Below, in pieces: positions 22,168 to 31,227 of a stretch of DNA of 64,000 nt. Location: the NCBI GenBank assembly GCA_018883545.1, contig JAHLEH010000001.1, forward strand, positions 124,001-188,000. Reading direction: 5' to 3'. A model generated the notes under the pieces. The model was not told the origin of the DNA. It saw only the letters and a program-made list of their open reading frames with translations, and made no database searches. The stretch's first letter is position 1; each line of letters opens with the position of its first letter. The position numbers and the translations under genes were made by a program. Source of the stretch: Marixanthotalea marina (GTDB lineage Bacteria; Bacteroidota; Bacteroidia; Flavobacteriales; Flavobacteriaceae).

Positions 22168-24597
22168 ATGAAGCATTATATATTACTGGCTTTTTTGTTT
22201 TTTGGCCTAAACGGATTTTCTCAAATTTTAGATCCTGTTGATTGGTCGACGTCCGTTGAAAAAATTTCCGATACCGAATACGATTTGGTCGTAACGGCCA
22301 CCATAGAACCTGGCTGGCACTTATACTCCCAAAATGTACCAGAAGATGGCCCCATTCCAACTACATTTACATTTGAAACATCTGAAGCCTTTATGCTGAT
22401 TGATAAAACAAAAGAAGACGAAGGCCACGAGATAGACGACCCCGTTTTTATGATGCGCATTAAGTATTTTGAAGACAAAGCTGTTTTTAAACAACGGGTG
22501 TCTTTTAAAAACTCGCCCGAAACTGTAAAAGGAACTGTTGAGTTCATGGTATGTGATGATTCCAGATGTTTGCCGCCAACAGAAAAAGAACTGGTTTTTG
22601 AATTTTCTTCCCAAAATTTCAATCCGAACTCCAAATTATTAAATCCAGTAAAATGGTCTACTTCTTTTGAAAAAATATCAGACACGGAATACGATTTAAT
22701 TATTTCAGCCGACATTGAAAAAGAATGGCATCTGTATTCACAATATACCGCCGAAGGTGGTTCGCTACCAATAGAAATTAAGAAAAAAGAAGGCGAAAAA
22801 GCATATGATGATTATGAACTTGTTGGAAAAGCTGTTGAAAGTGACACCATAAAAAAGTACAATGATGTTTTTGAAGTTGTTGAGACTTTTTTTGACCATA
22901 AAGCAGTTTTAAAACAACGCATTTTATTAAATAACAGCGATGTTACCAAAGTAACACTGAACTTAACAGGGCAGGTTTGTAAAGAAGTTTGTATTCAAAT
23001 CAATGAGGATTTTACCTTTTTATTAAATGAAGAAGTGGTATCGGAAAATCTTAATCCCAGTGATATAGACAACAATACCTCTAATGAATTTCTATACGGT
23101 TTATCCAACATAGACCTTGCCAATACCAACCAAAATTGCAGTAATGATGCTACCATTTCACCTTCCGAAACCAATGAAGAAAAAACACTTTGGAGTATTT
23201 TTGGACTGGGCTTTTTAGGTGGTTTATTAGCTTTGTTAACTCCTTGTGTGTTTCCTATGATTCCTTTAACGGTTAGCTTTTTTACCAAAAAAAGTGGTGA
23301 TAATAAAAGTGCTGGTGTTTCTAAAGCCATCTTGTACGGCTTCTTTATACTAGCAGTGTATTTAATATTAAGTATTCCTTTTCATTTATTGGATAGCATA
23401 AATCCCGATATTCTCAATGAAATATCAACCAACGTGGCTCTGAACGTTATTTTCTTTTTGATTTTTGTGTTTTTTGCCTTTTCATTTTTTGGATATTACG
23501 AGCTAACACTGCCCGCCAGTTGGACGGACAAAACGACTAAGGGCGAAAATGTAGGCGGCCTTTTAGGCGTCTTTTTTATGGCGCTTACCTTGGCATTGGT
23601 ATCGTTTTCATGTACCGGCCCTATTTTAGGGTCATTATTAGCCGGCTCTTTAACAGCTGATGGTGGCGCTTGGCAATTGACGGCAGGTATGGGTGGTTTT
23701 GGATTGGCACTAGGTTTACCTTTCGCATTGTTTGCTATGTTCCCTAATATGATGAATGCCTTACCAAAATCTGGAGGTTGGCTAAACACGACCAAAGTGA
23801 TTTTAGGGTTTTTGGAATTAGCTTTGGCTTTTAAATTCCTATCGAATGCCGATTTGGTACAGCATTGGGGCATTTTAAAAATTGAGGTTTTCTTAGGTTT
23901 ATGGATTGTCATTTTCGCCGGATTGGCATTGTACCTCTTGGGTAAAATTAAGTTCCCACACGATTCACCTCTTCAAAAATTATCGTTTTTTAGGGTGGCT
24001 TCAGGTATTTTAGTGCTTGCTTTTGTTATTTATTTGGCTTCAGGTTTTAGAGTTAATAAAGCTACCAATACGTTTACGCCTTTAACTTTACTAAGTGGTT
24101 TGGCGCCGCCTGTAGGCTATAGCTTTTTCTTGCCTAACGACTGCCCAAATAATCTCGATTGCTTTAAGGATTTAAAGGAAGGTGTTGCTTATGCCCAAAA
24201 AGTAAACAAGCCCATCATGCTCGATTTTACAGGCTATGCTTGTGTAAATTGTAGAAAAATGGAGGAACACGTATGGTCTAAACCAAAAATTGACAAGTAT
24301 TTAAGGAATGAGTATGTGCTTATTTCATTATATGTTGATGATAAAAAACCGCTTCCAGAAGACCAGCAAGTGCTTGTAAATCGCATAAACGGGGGCACCA
24401 GAAAACTGGAAAACTATGGCCATAAATGGGCCCATTTCCAAACCCAGTTTTTCCAAACCAATTCGCAACCGTATTATGTGCTTTTAAGTCCCGATGGCAA
24501 AGAAGTATTGAATGCTCCCGTTGGCTACACCCCCGATGAGGACGAATATGCGCAATTTTTGCAATGTGGTTTGGATGTTATGAATGAAAACCCTTAG
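22168..24597 (+). CDS. dsbD: Thiol:disulfide interchange protein DsbD
   Basis: Inner-membrane carrier that passes electrons from cytoplasmic thioredoxin to periplasmic thiol proteins. After the signal peptide ([19 protein letters not shown]) come two similar N-terminal DsbD-alpha-like domains. Both open with [24 protein letters not shown] text (22216 and 22642), so the domain is internally duplicated. About eight membrane helices follow, including the redox motif region [16 protein letters not shown] and SCTGPILG. The C-terminal thioredoxin-like domain has the CxxC motif in [14 protein letters not shown]. The ATG at 22168 is chosen because it opens the signal peptide; the 20 residues upstream do not fit. 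Duplicated N-terminal domains are seen in other Bacteroidetes DsbD proteins. Confidence 0.92.
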   Translation: MKHYILLAFLFFGLNGFSQILDPVDWSTSVEKISDTEYDLVVTATIEPGWHLYSQNVPEDGPIPTTFTFETSEAFMLIDKTKEDEGHEIDDPVFMMRIKYFEDKAVFKQRVSFKNSPETVKGTVEFMVCDDSRCLPPTEKELVFEFSSQNFNPNSKLLNPVKWSTSFEKISDTEYDLIISADIEKEWHLYSQYTAEGGSLPIEIKKKEGEKAYDDYELVGKAVESDTIKKYNDVFEVVETFFDHKAVLKQRILLNNSDVTKVTLNLTGQVCKEVCIQINEDFTFLLNEEVVSENLNPSDIDNNTSNEFLYGLSNIDLANTNQNCSNDATISPSETNEEKTLWSIFGLGFLGGLLALLTPCVFPMIPLTVSFFTKKSGDNKSAGVSKAILYGFFILAVYLILSIPFHLLDSINPDILNEISTNVALNVIFFLIFVFFAFSFFGYYELTLPASWTDKTTKGENVGGLLGVFFMALTLALVSFSCTGPILGSLLAGSLTADGGAWQLTAGMGGFGLALGLPFALFAMFPNMMNALPKSGGWLNTTKVILGFLELALAFKFLSNADLVQHWGILKIEVFLGLWIVIFAGLALYLLGKIKFPHDSPLQKLSFFRVASGILVLAFVIYLASGFRVNKATNTFTPLTLLSGLAPPVGYSFFLPNDCPNNLDCFKDLKEGVAYAQKVNKPIMLDFTGYACVNCRKMEEHVWSKPKIDKYLRNEYVLISLYVDDKKPLPEDQQVLVNRINGGTRKLENYGHKWAHFQTQFFQTNSQPYYVLLSPDGKEVLNAPVGYTPDEDEYAQFLQCGLDVMNENP

Positions 24598-24637
24598 AAA
24601 CAACCTTCAAATAATTTAATAAACTTAAGGTTTTAAT

Positions 24638-24645
24638 TACCTTTG
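24638..24645 (+). promoter_or_regulatory. -7 element for the yicC-gmk-nadD block
   Basis: TACCTTTG matches TAnnTTTG. TTTA sits exactly 19 bases upstream (24615-24618), one base off the TTTG -33 box. The yicC ATG is 20 bases downstream. Confidence 0.55.
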
Positions 24646-24665
24646 CGTAACACAATACGGCGTAT

Positions 24666-25523
24666 ATGATACATTCAATGACGGGTTACGGAAAATCTGT
24701 TTTACAGTTACCTACCAAAAAAATAACCATCGAGTTAAAATCCCTAAACAGCAAAAACCTCGACTTAAACGCAAGGATGCCCTCACTTTATAGGGAAAAG
24801 GAGCTTGACATCAGAAAAATGCTGGCCGACAAATTAGAACGTGGTAAAATAGACTTTTCAATTTTTGTTGAAATGACCGCCGAAGATACCTCTACACAAA
24901 TCAATGACCCTGTGGTGAGACAGTATATCAATCAGTTAAAAAAAGTGGTTGACGGTGACGAAATAGAACTTTTAAAAATGGCAGTGCGTTTTCCCGATGC
25001 CATAAGCACCGTACGCGAAGAAATAGATGAAGAAGAATGGCAGGCCATACAATCGGGTATAAAAACCGCCGTAGACCTTTTAAACGACTACCGACTTACC
25101 GAAGGCAAAGTGCTTGAAAAAGATTTTAAAGAACGTATAAAAGCTATTGATAAATTGTTAGAGCAAGTCATTGCTATAGATCCCGAGCGTATTACTGCCG
25201 TTAGGGAACGTTTATTGAAAGGTGTTGAAGAACTCAAAGAAAAATACGATGAAAACCGTTTTGAACAAGAGTTGGTTTATTACATTGAAAAATTTGACAT
25301 TACCGAAGAAAAAGTCCGCTTAAAAAATCATTTGGAATATTTCACAGAATCTTTAAACTCGAACGATTCCAACGGAAAAAAACTAGGGTTTATCAGTCAG
25401 GAAATTGGCAGGGAAATCAACACCATAGGTTCTAAAAGTAATTATGCACCCATGCAGCAATTGGTGGTACAAATGAAAGACGAACTGGAAAAAATAAAAG
25501 AACAGTTGTTGAACGTACTTTAA
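24666..25523 (+). CDS. yicC: YicC-family endoribonuclease
   Basis: Cytoplasmic protein of 285 residues matching the YicC family, shown in E. coli to be an endoribonuclease that degrades certain small RNAs. The N-terminal signature MIHSMTGYGKS and the following KSLNSKNLDLNARMP are diagnostic, and the C-terminal DUF1732 region (GFISQEIGREINTIGSKSN) is intact. It is followed by guanylate kinase after 52 bases and then nadD, an order conserved across Bacteroidetes. The coupling of a ribonuclease with nucleotide enzymes is conserved but unexplained. A -7 box lies directly upstream. Confidence 0.93.
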   Translation: MIHSMTGYGKSVLQLPTKKITIELKSLNSKNLDLNARMPSLYREKELDIRKMLADKLERGKIDFSIFVEMTAEDTSTQINDPVVRQYINQLKKVVDGDEIELLKMAVRFPDAISTVREEIDEEEWQAIQSGIKTAVDLLNDYRLTEGKVLEKDFKERIKAIDKLLEQVIAIDPERITAVRERLLKGVEELKEKYDENRFEQELVYYIEKFDITEEKVRLKNHLEYFTESLNSNDSNGKKLGFISQEIGREINTIGSKSNYAPMQQLVVQMKDELEKIKEQLLNVL

Positions 25524-25575
25524 GTAAGTCTCAGCAACCAGTATCAGTAATCAGTAAAAAATTATTTGTGTATTC

Positions 25576-26172
25576 GTGGCGATAGAAAAGACCAATCATA
25601 ATAAACAAGGCAAACTCATTGTATTTTCGGCACCATCTGGTTCTGGAAAAACCACCATTGTTAGGCACTTATTGGGCATAGACCGTTTGAATTTAGAATT
25701 TTCCATTTCAGCTACGTCCAGAGAAAAACGTGGCACCGAAGTCGATGGTAAAGACTATTATTTTCTATCGGCAAAAGAATTCAAATCGAAAATTAAAAAC
25801 GAAGAATTTTTAGAATGGGAAGAAGTATACCGCGATAATTTTTATGGCACTTTAAAAACTGAAGTAGAACGCATTTGGGCCACGGGTAAACATGTTATTT
25901 TTGATATTGATGTCTCTGGAGGTTTGCGCATAAAACGTAAATTTCCCGAACAGACTTTGGCCATTTTTGTAAAACCCCCAAGCATCGACGAACTTAAAAT
26001 CCGCCTTAAAAAACGCAGTACCGAAAGTGCCGACAAAATAAACATGCGCGTTGCCAAAGCCTCCGCCGAATTGGCCACAGCGCCTTTGTTCGATGTGATT
26101 ATTGAAAACGATATCTTGGAAAATGCCCTTGAAAAAGCAGAAACCTTGGTAGACAATTTTGTAAATTCATAA
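25576..26172 (+). CDS. gmk: Guanylate kinase
   Basis: Phosphorylates GMP to GDP with ATP. The P-loop SAPSGSGKTTIV is near the N-terminus, and the GMP-binding stretch SATSREKRGTEVDGKDYYF follows. The lid arginine segment is in RLKKRSTES. The length of 198 residues is typical. No ATG is available ahead of the P-loop, so translation starts at the GTG at 25576 (MAIEKTNHNKQGK). It lies three bases upstream of nadD and 52 bases after yicC, so all three genes are probably one transcript. Confidence 0.95.
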   Translation: MAIEKTNHNKQGKLIVFSAPSGSGKTTIVRHLLGIDRLNLEFSISATSREKRGTEVDGKDYYFLSAKEFKSKIKNEEFLEWEEVYRDNFYGTLKTEVERIWATGKHVIFDIDVSGGLRIKRKFPEQTLAIFVKPPSIDELKIRLKKRSTESADKINMRVAKASAELATAPLFDVIIENDILENALEKAETLVDNFVNS

Positions 26173-26175
26173 AAC

Positions 26176-26754
26176 ATGAAGGTTGGGTTATATTTTGGGT
26201 CTTTCAATCCCATAAACATTGGGCATTTGGTCATTGGCAATTACATTGCCGAACAAAGCGACCTCGACCAAGTTTGGTTTGTGGTGACGCCACACAACCC
26301 CTTTAAAAAAAAGAGCACGCTATTAGATAATTACCAGCGCTTGGAAATGGTGTATCTCGCGACCAAAGATTACCCAAAACTTCAACCTTGCGACATTGAG
26401 TTTAATCTTCCCCAACCGAATTATACGGTCAACACACTGATTTATTTACAGGAAAAATATCCCAAGCATGATTTTTCATTAATAATGGGTGAAGACAACT
26501 TAAAAGGTTTCCACAAGTGGAAAAACTTCGAGGTTATTTTAGAAAATCATCATATTTACGTGTACCCAAGAATTTCAGAAGGTCCTATTGAAACACAGTT
26601 CGACAACCATAAAAAAGTACATCGTATCGATGCGCCTATTATGGAATTGTCGTCAACCTACATTCGCAGTGCCATCAAAAAAGGCATTAACATCCGCCCT
26701 ATGTTGCCACACGATGTTTGGGTATATTTAGACCAAATGAATTTCTATAAATAA
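26176..26754 (+). CDS. nadD: Nicotinate-nucleotide adenylyltransferase
   Basis: Joins nicotinate mononucleotide with ATP to give deamido-NAD in NAD synthesis. The nucleotidyltransferase signature GSFNPINIGH (G8 to H17) lies at the N-terminus, and the second ATP-binding motif SSTYIRSAI is at the C-terminus. The 192-residue length is standard. It begins three bases after the gmk stop codon, a translationally tight arrangement. The cytoplasmic location is inferred from the lack of a signal peptide. Confidence 0.95.
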   Translation: MKVGLYFGSFNPINIGHLVIGNYIAEQSDLDQVWFVVTPHNPFKKKSTLLDNYQRLEMVYLATKDYPKLQPCDIEFNLPQPNYTVNTLIYLQEKYPKHDFSLIMGEDNLKGFHKWKNFEVILENHHIYVYPRISEGPIETQFDNHKKVHRIDAPIMELSSTYIRSAIKKGINIRPMLPHDVWVYLDQMNFYK

Positions 26755-26805
26755 GGGAATTTGTTTACTTTTCATTTTTTAAGTACAATCCAACAACTAA
26801 ATAAA

Positions 26806-27714
26806 ATGAAAAATCTATTTCTTGCCGTTCTGTTTGTTTTACCTATTACCCTATTTGCTCAAAAAGCCAAAGATACCATTCGGGTGTTTTATTTAGGCGG
26901 GCAATCTAACATGGAAGGTTTTGGCTATAATAAAGACTTACCAAAAGAGCTTAACAAAGAGTTTAAAGATATTTTTATTTTCCATGGAAATTCTGCAGTA
27001 GATGGTGATACATCTGGCGGTTTAGGCTATTGGGATAATTTAAAGCCCGGTCATGGCATAGGGTTTCAAACTGATGGGAAAAACAACCAACTTTCAGATC
27101 GCTTTGGTATTGAATTATCGTTCGCCAAACGCATGCAAGAACTATATCCAAATGATAAAATTGCCCTAATTAAATATTCCAGAAATGGCTCTGGTATTGA
27201 TAGTTTGGCCGCTGGTTCATTTGGCTCTTGGGAAGCCGATTTTAATGGCAAAGGCGGCATTAACCAATACGACCATTACCTAACAACCATAAAAAATGCT
27301 TTAAAGGTTAAAGACATCAACAACGATGGCAAAGAAGATGTGTTGGTACCTTCGGGTATTTTATGGATGCAAGGCGAATCGGATGGCGATAAAACCGAAG
27401 CCATAGCACTACGCTATTACGACAACTTAAAACGCCTGATGGACTTAATGCGTGCCAGTTTATTGACCGATGATTTGCCTGTGGTTATTGGCAAAATAAG
27501 CGACTCGTTTAACGATGCCGATGGCAAGGTTTGGGATTATGGCGATTTGGTACAATACGCCCAAGAGAAATTTGCCAGAACCGATGGTAATGCAGCCATA
27601 GTAAGAACCACTAAATTTTACAACTATTCCGATAAATGGCATTACGACAGTGCTGGGTTTATTGATTTTGGCAAACAGTTTGCTGAAGAATTAAGTAAGT
27701 TGACGGAGAAGTAA
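26806..27714 (+). CDS. Secreted SGNH/SASA-type carbohydrate esterase
   Basis: Predicted secreted esterase of the sialate O-acetylesterase / carbohydrate-esterase group that removes acetyl groups from sugars. The start at 26806 gives a clean signal peptide (MKNLFLAVLF to LFAQK); starts further upstream do not. The SGNH block I motif is in FYLGGQSNMEGFG with the catalytic serine in GQSNM. The motif LWMQGESDG and the C-terminal DSAGFIDFGK region with the final histidine (KWHYDSAG) complete the family pattern. It follows nadD by 51 bases but is probably unrelated in function. The sugar substrate is unknown; acetylated plant or algal polysaccharide is plausible. Confidence 0.85.
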   Translation: MKNLFLAVLFVLPITLFAQKAKDTIRVFYLGGQSNMEGFGYNKDLPKELNKEFKDIFIFHGNSAVDGDTSGGLGYWDNLKPGHGIGFQTDGKNNQLSDRFGIELSFAKRMQELYPNDKIALIKYSRNGSGIDSLAAGSFGSWEADFNGKGGINQYDHYLTTIKNALKVKDINNDGKEDVLVPSGILWMQGESDGDKTEAIALRYYDNLKRLMDLMRASLLTDDLPVVIGKISDSFNDADGKVWDYGDLVQYAQEKFARTDGNAAIVRTTKFYNYSDKWHYDSAGFIDFGKQFAEELSKLTEK

Positions 27715-27789
27715 ACCGTAAATTTTTTTTGAACTCAATTGTAAAATCATTGACTAGAAAGAAATTTCATGACAAATCCGAATAAATTG

Positions 27790-27797
27790 TATATTTG
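27790..27797 (+). promoter_or_regulatory. -7 element directly before the unknown/PIN gene pair
   Basis: TATATTTG is an exact TAnnTTTG match. It ends only four bases before the GTG start, so transcription would begin at or next to the start codon. That suggests a leaderless message or a later true start. Confidence 0.5.
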
Positions 27798-27801
27798 ATT
27801 T

Positions 27802-28581
27802 GTGGAGAAAATTGGAGAAATAGAAATTCGAGTTATAGGTAAATCTGGTAACCAAGATTTAAGCCCAGACAACTATGATATAAAACATATTGCATCAATA
27901 TTGCAAAATATAGAAGATTTGTTATATCCAACAAATAAAAAGGACAGGCCAATAATAACATATGATATTAAAGAAGGCTCTGTAAGGCATTTATTCAAAA
28001 CCACAATTCAAACTGTGATTGGGTTTAGTGCTGTTTTATCCCAAGTTCAAGCTAATGAATCCATTGATTTTTTAGAGTTAAAAACAGCTAGAGCCATAGA
28101 AAACATCCAAAATCTATCCCGACAAAAAAATTATGAATTTCAAATAAAGACATCGATTAATGATAATTCTGAATTGACAATTAATCCTTCAACTAAGTTT
28201 GTTCGAACAGAAAACATTTGGGCTGATGCCGAATTCTATTTCTATGGTATATTGAAAGATGCTGGAGGCAAAAGCAAAGCTAATATACATTTAGATACAG
28301 ATGACTTTGGATATTTATCAATTGAAACCGGAGAACAATTTTTGAAAGAAAGAGAAGAAAATTTGCTTTACAAAAAATTTGGTGTCAGAGCCAAAGGAAA
28401 ACAGAATATTGAGACTGGTGAAATTGACACAAAATCACTCTATCTAATCGAATTAATTGACTATCAGCCAAAATTTGACAATGAGTATTTAAATTCACTT
28501 ATAAAGAAAGCCAAACAAAGTTGGAAAAATGTAAATCCTGACGAATGGCTACTTAATTTAAGAGGTGGATATGAAGCATAG
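27802..28581 (+). CDS. Unknown protein translationally linked to a PIN-domain gene
   Basis: I do not recognise this 259-residue protein. It is soluble, charged and without a signal peptide, membrane segment or obvious enzyme motif. The N-terminus (EKIGEIEIRVIGKSGNQDLS) and the central INPSTKFVRTENIWADAEFYFYG region look like mixed alpha/beta folds. There is no DNA-binding helix-turn-helix that would mark a usual antitoxin. The start is GTG. Its end overlaps the PIN gene by 11 bases, so the two are translated together. The pair is flanked by unrelated genes, its DNA is A/T-rich, and it looks like an accessory module. A partner, regulator or inhibitor role for the PIN nuclease is inference only. 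Confidence 0.65.
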   Translation: MEKIGEIEIRVIGKSGNQDLSPDNYDIKHIASILQNIEDLLYPTNKKDRPIITYDIKEGSVRHLFKTTIQTVIGFSAVLSQVQANESIDFLELKTARAIENIQNLSRQKNYEFQIKTSINDNSELTINPSTKFVRTENIWADAEFYFYGILKDAGGKSKANIHLDTDDFGYLSIETGEQFLKEREENLLYKKFGVRAKGKQNIETGEIDTKSLYLIELIDYQPKFDNEYLNSLIKKAKQSWKNVNPDEWLLNLRGGYEA

Positions 28582-29053
28582 TGTACTTCTTGATACAAGC
28601 TTCTTCATCCGGCTACTCAATGATGAAGACCCTCTTCACAAAAATGCTTTAGGTTATTTTAAATATTTTTTGGAAAACGATATTATACTAAAAGTTTCTA
28701 CTGTATCAATCGCAGAATACTGTGTATTAGGTAAGCTCGTAGATTTACCATTAAAGAATTTACAAATAATGCCTTTTAATTTAAAAGAAGCTGAAAAAAC
28801 AGGGCAATTTGCTAAAATAATTTTTTCCGAAAATAAAGTTAGTGATGAAAAATTATCCCCTCGTGCAATAATACCAAATGATTCTAAACTATTTGCCCAA
28901 TCAGATTTAGACAAGACCATTACCCATTTTGTGACTTCAGACATACGATCAAAACAAACTTTTGAAACATTGAAAAAAGTCACAAATCCAAAATTCGATA
29001 TAATCACGATTAACATTCCGTATACTGAAACTTTTGGCATTTTAGACCTTTAA
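28571..29053 (+). CDS. PIN-domain ribonuclease-like protein
   Basis: A 160-residue protein with a PIN-like N-terminus: the first acidic residue is in VLLDTSFFIRLLNDEDPLH and the conserved glutamate in VSIAEYCVLG. The third acidic position is probably in FAQSDLDKTITHFVTSDIRS. PIN domains are metal-dependent ribonucleases and often act as toxins (VapC-like). The protein is somewhat longer than a typical VapC (about 130 residues). The ATG at 28571 is preferred over a GTG two codons upstream. It overlaps the unknown gene by 11 bases, as in toxin-antitoxin operons, but the upstream partner is far larger than known antitoxins. Confidence 0.75.
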   Translation: MKHSVLLDTSFFIRLLNDEDPLHKNALGYFKYFLENDIILKVSTVSIAEYCVLGKLVDLPLKNLQIMPFNLKEAEKTGQFAKIIFSENKVSDEKLSPRAIIPNDSKLFAQSDLDKTITHFVTSDIRSKQTFETLKKVTNPKFDIITINIPYTETFGILDL

Positions 29054-29293
29054 TTTATTCTTTATTAAATTATCCAACACAACCTTAATTTATTGATAAC
29101 AAACCCTTAACCTACATTTTATATTCTTGCCGCACCTTTGTTAATTAATAAATATTGTTTGATTGCAAACCTTATTAGTTAAATTAACATTGGTATTTTT
29201 TATACCATCCAAATTATACAACCACTTCATCAATTCACTTAAGTGGTTACAGATTTCCACCCCTTTTAAAAACCAAATACCAACCCCATTTCA

Positions 29294-30154
29294 ATGAAAA
29301 AAAGAGCCGTTGATATCGTGGTGATTTCCGATGTGCATTTGGGCACGTATGGCTGTCGCGCCAAAGAACTTTTACAATACCTTAAATCCATTAAACCCGA
29401 AAAAGTAATTTTAAATGGCGACATTATAGACATTTGGCAATTCAGTAAACGCTACTGGCCCAAGTCGCACATGAAGGTAATTAAAATCATAACCTCATGG
29501 ATTTCAAAAGGTGTAGAGGTACGTTACATTACTGGCAATCACGACGAAATGTTACGGAAATTTGTTGGCTTTCAGTTGGGTACGTTTAGTATTTCCAACA
29601 AAGAGTTGTTAGACCTTAATGGCAAAAAAGCCTGGGTGTTCCACGGCGATGTGTTCGATGTTACCATGCAACATTCCAAATACATTGCCAAGTTGGGCGC
29701 TGTGGGCTACGACTCACTCATTTTACTAAATAGTGCCATCAACTTTTTTGCTTCCAAATTTGGTAAGGGCCCTATCTCTATGTCCAAAAAAATAAAAAAC
29801 AGTGTGAAATCGGCTGTGAAATTCATTAATAATTTTGAAAAAATTGCCGCCGATATAGCCATAGAAAACCAATACGATTATGTGATTTGCGGACACATCC
29901 ATCAACCGGAAATTAAAGATATAGAAACTGAAAAAGGCAATGTTACCTATTTAAATTCAGGCGATTGGGTAGAGAATTTAACCGCTTTAGAATATTACGA
30001 TAACCAATGGCATTTATTCAGCTTTAAAGATCATACAATACTTGAGGATGAAACGGATATAGATGCAGAAGAAGATATTTTGGAAACCAATGTGCTGTTT
30101 CAAAACTTAATAAAAGAGTTTCAGGCTGAAGCCAAATTACCCAACAAATTATAA
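29294..30154 (+). CDS. LpxH-like metallophosphoesterase
   Basis: Calcineurin-like phosphoesterase related to UDP-2,3-diacylglucosamine hydrolase, which makes lipid X in lipid A synthesis. The metal-binding motifs are in order: VISDVHLG, LNGDIIDIW, TGNHDE and CGHIHQPE. The 286-residue length is longer than LpxH (about 240), because of a C-terminal extension (YDNQWHLFSFKDH and an acidic tail). Whether it is the cell's lipid A enzyme or a paralog cannot be told. A glycosyltransferase starts two bases downstream, so they form an operon and may act together on a membrane lipid. Confidence 0.85.
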   Translation: MKKRAVDIVVISDVHLGTYGCRAKELLQYLKSIKPEKVILNGDIIDIWQFSKRYWPKSHMKVIKIITSWISKGVEVRYITGNHDEMLRKFVGFQLGTFSISNKELLDLNGKKAWVFHGDVFDVTMQHSKYIAKLGAVGYDSLILLNSAINFFASKFGKGPISMSKKIKNSVKSAVKFINNFEKIAADIAIENQYDYVICGHIHQPEIKDIETEKGNVTYLNSGDWVENLTALEYYDNQWHLFSFKDHTILEDETDIDAEEDILETNVLFQNLIKEFQAEAKLPNKL

Positions 30155-30156
30155 TC

Positions 30157-31146
30157 ATGAAAGTTCTTTATGCCATTCAAGGTACAGGCAATGGGCATCT
30201 AAGCCGCGCCCGTGATATTATTCCCATACTTCAAAAAAAGAACATCGATTTGGATATTTTGGTGAGCGGTACCCAAGCCGATATAAATTTGCCTTTTGAG
30301 ATTAAATACCAGCTAAAAGGCTTGAGTTTTATTTTTGGAAAAAAAGGCGGTGTGGATGTTTGGGAAACCTACTTTAAGGCCAAAACCATGCGTTTGCACA
30401 AAGAAATCAACAGCCTTCCGGTTGAACAATACGATTTGGTCATTAATGATTTTGAACCTGTATCGGCATGGGCCTGCAAGTTGAAAAAGAAAGCCTGTAT
30501 TAGTTTAAGCCATCAGGCCGCTGTACTTTCATCTAGTGCACCAAAACCAAAAAAAAAGGATGCCGTAGGTAAACTTATTTTAAAAAAATACGCCCCTACA
30601 ACCAAACAATATGGGTTTCATTTTAAAGCCTATGACGATACTATTTTCACACCTGTAATCCGTCAAGATATTCGGAATGCCGAAATAAAACAAGGCGACC
30701 ATTACACCGTTTATTTGCCTTCCTATGATGATGAAAAAATACTGAAGTTATTATCGAAATTGCCTCAGGCTCATTGGGAGGTATTTTCCAAACATAACAA
30801 AAAAACCATTTTAAAAGACAACATCAATATTCAACCTATAACCAACGAAGCGTTTGTAAAAAGTATGGCCACTAGCAAAGGGATTTTGTGCGGTGCCGGG
30901 TTTGAAACACCTGCCGAAGTCCTTTTTATGCAAAAAAAGCTTTTGGTGATTCCTATGAAAGGACAATATGAACAACAATGCAATGCAGCCGCTTTAAAAG
31001 ACATGGGTGTACCCGTTATTAAATCGCTTAAAAAGAAACACCTCAAAACCATTGCCGATTGGTTGGAAAATGGCATTATTGTTAAGGTTGATTATCCAGA
31101 CATGACAGAACAAATCATCGATCAGCTTTTAAAAGAGAACCTTTAA
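30157..31146 (+). CDS. Glycosyltransferase-like protein, MJ1255/GT28-type
   Basis: A 329-residue protein with the opening VLYAIQGTGNGHLSRARDI, in which GxGHLSR is the typical N-terminal loop of GT-B enzymes acting on UDP-sugars. The C-terminal half has GILCGAGFETPAEVLFMQKK, the acceptor/donor site region of the family often called MJ1255. The gene follows the metallophosphoesterase by two bases. Specific donor and acceptor cannot be named. A lipid or envelope glycan acceptor is suggested only by the neighbour. A dispersed palindromic repeat follows at 31171-31195. Confidence 0.8.
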   Translation: MKVLYAIQGTGNGHLSRARDIIPILQKKNIDLDILVSGTQADINLPFEIKYQLKGLSFIFGKKGGVDVWETYFKAKTMRLHKEINSLPVEQYDLVINDFEPVSAWACKLKKKACISLSHQAAVLSSSAPKPKKKDAVGKLILKKYAPTTKQYGFHFKAYDDTIFTPVIRQDIRNAEIKQGDHYTVYLPSYDDEKILKLLSKLPQAHWEVFSKHNKKTILKDNINIQPITNEAFVKSMATSKGILCGAGFETPAEVLFMQKKLLVIPMKGQYEQQCNAAALKDMGVPVIKSLKKKHLKTIADWLENGIIVKVDYPDMTEQIIDQLLKENL

Positions 31147-31170
31147 AAAATATATCAGATCGAGTGATTT

Positions 31171-31195
31171 TGTCAGACTGAACGCAGTCGAAGTC
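31171..31195. repeat. Short dispersed palindromic repeat
   Basis: GACT (31176-31179) and AGTC (31186-31189) flank AACGC, within TGTCAGACTG-AACGC-AGTCGAAGTCA. The block GCAGTCGAAG occurs again at 22-31. Similar words are common between flavobacterial genes. It lies in the 81-base gap before the GH1 gene. Confidence 0.5.
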
Positions 31196-31227
31196 AATTA
31201 AAAAACTGTATCGAGAACAACTAATGA

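Noticed and set aside
28571..29053. Calling the PIN gene and its neighbour a standard VapBC system
   Set aside because: The upstream protein is 259 residues long and has no antitoxin-type DNA-binding motif; only the PIN half fits.
29191..29248. Two small inverted repeats before the LpxH-like gene (TGGTAT/ATACCA and AACCACTT/AAGTGGTT)
   Set aside because: Short, A/T-rich and without matching copies or a nearby regulator; not enough to call an operator. The rest of 29054-29293 shows nothing else.
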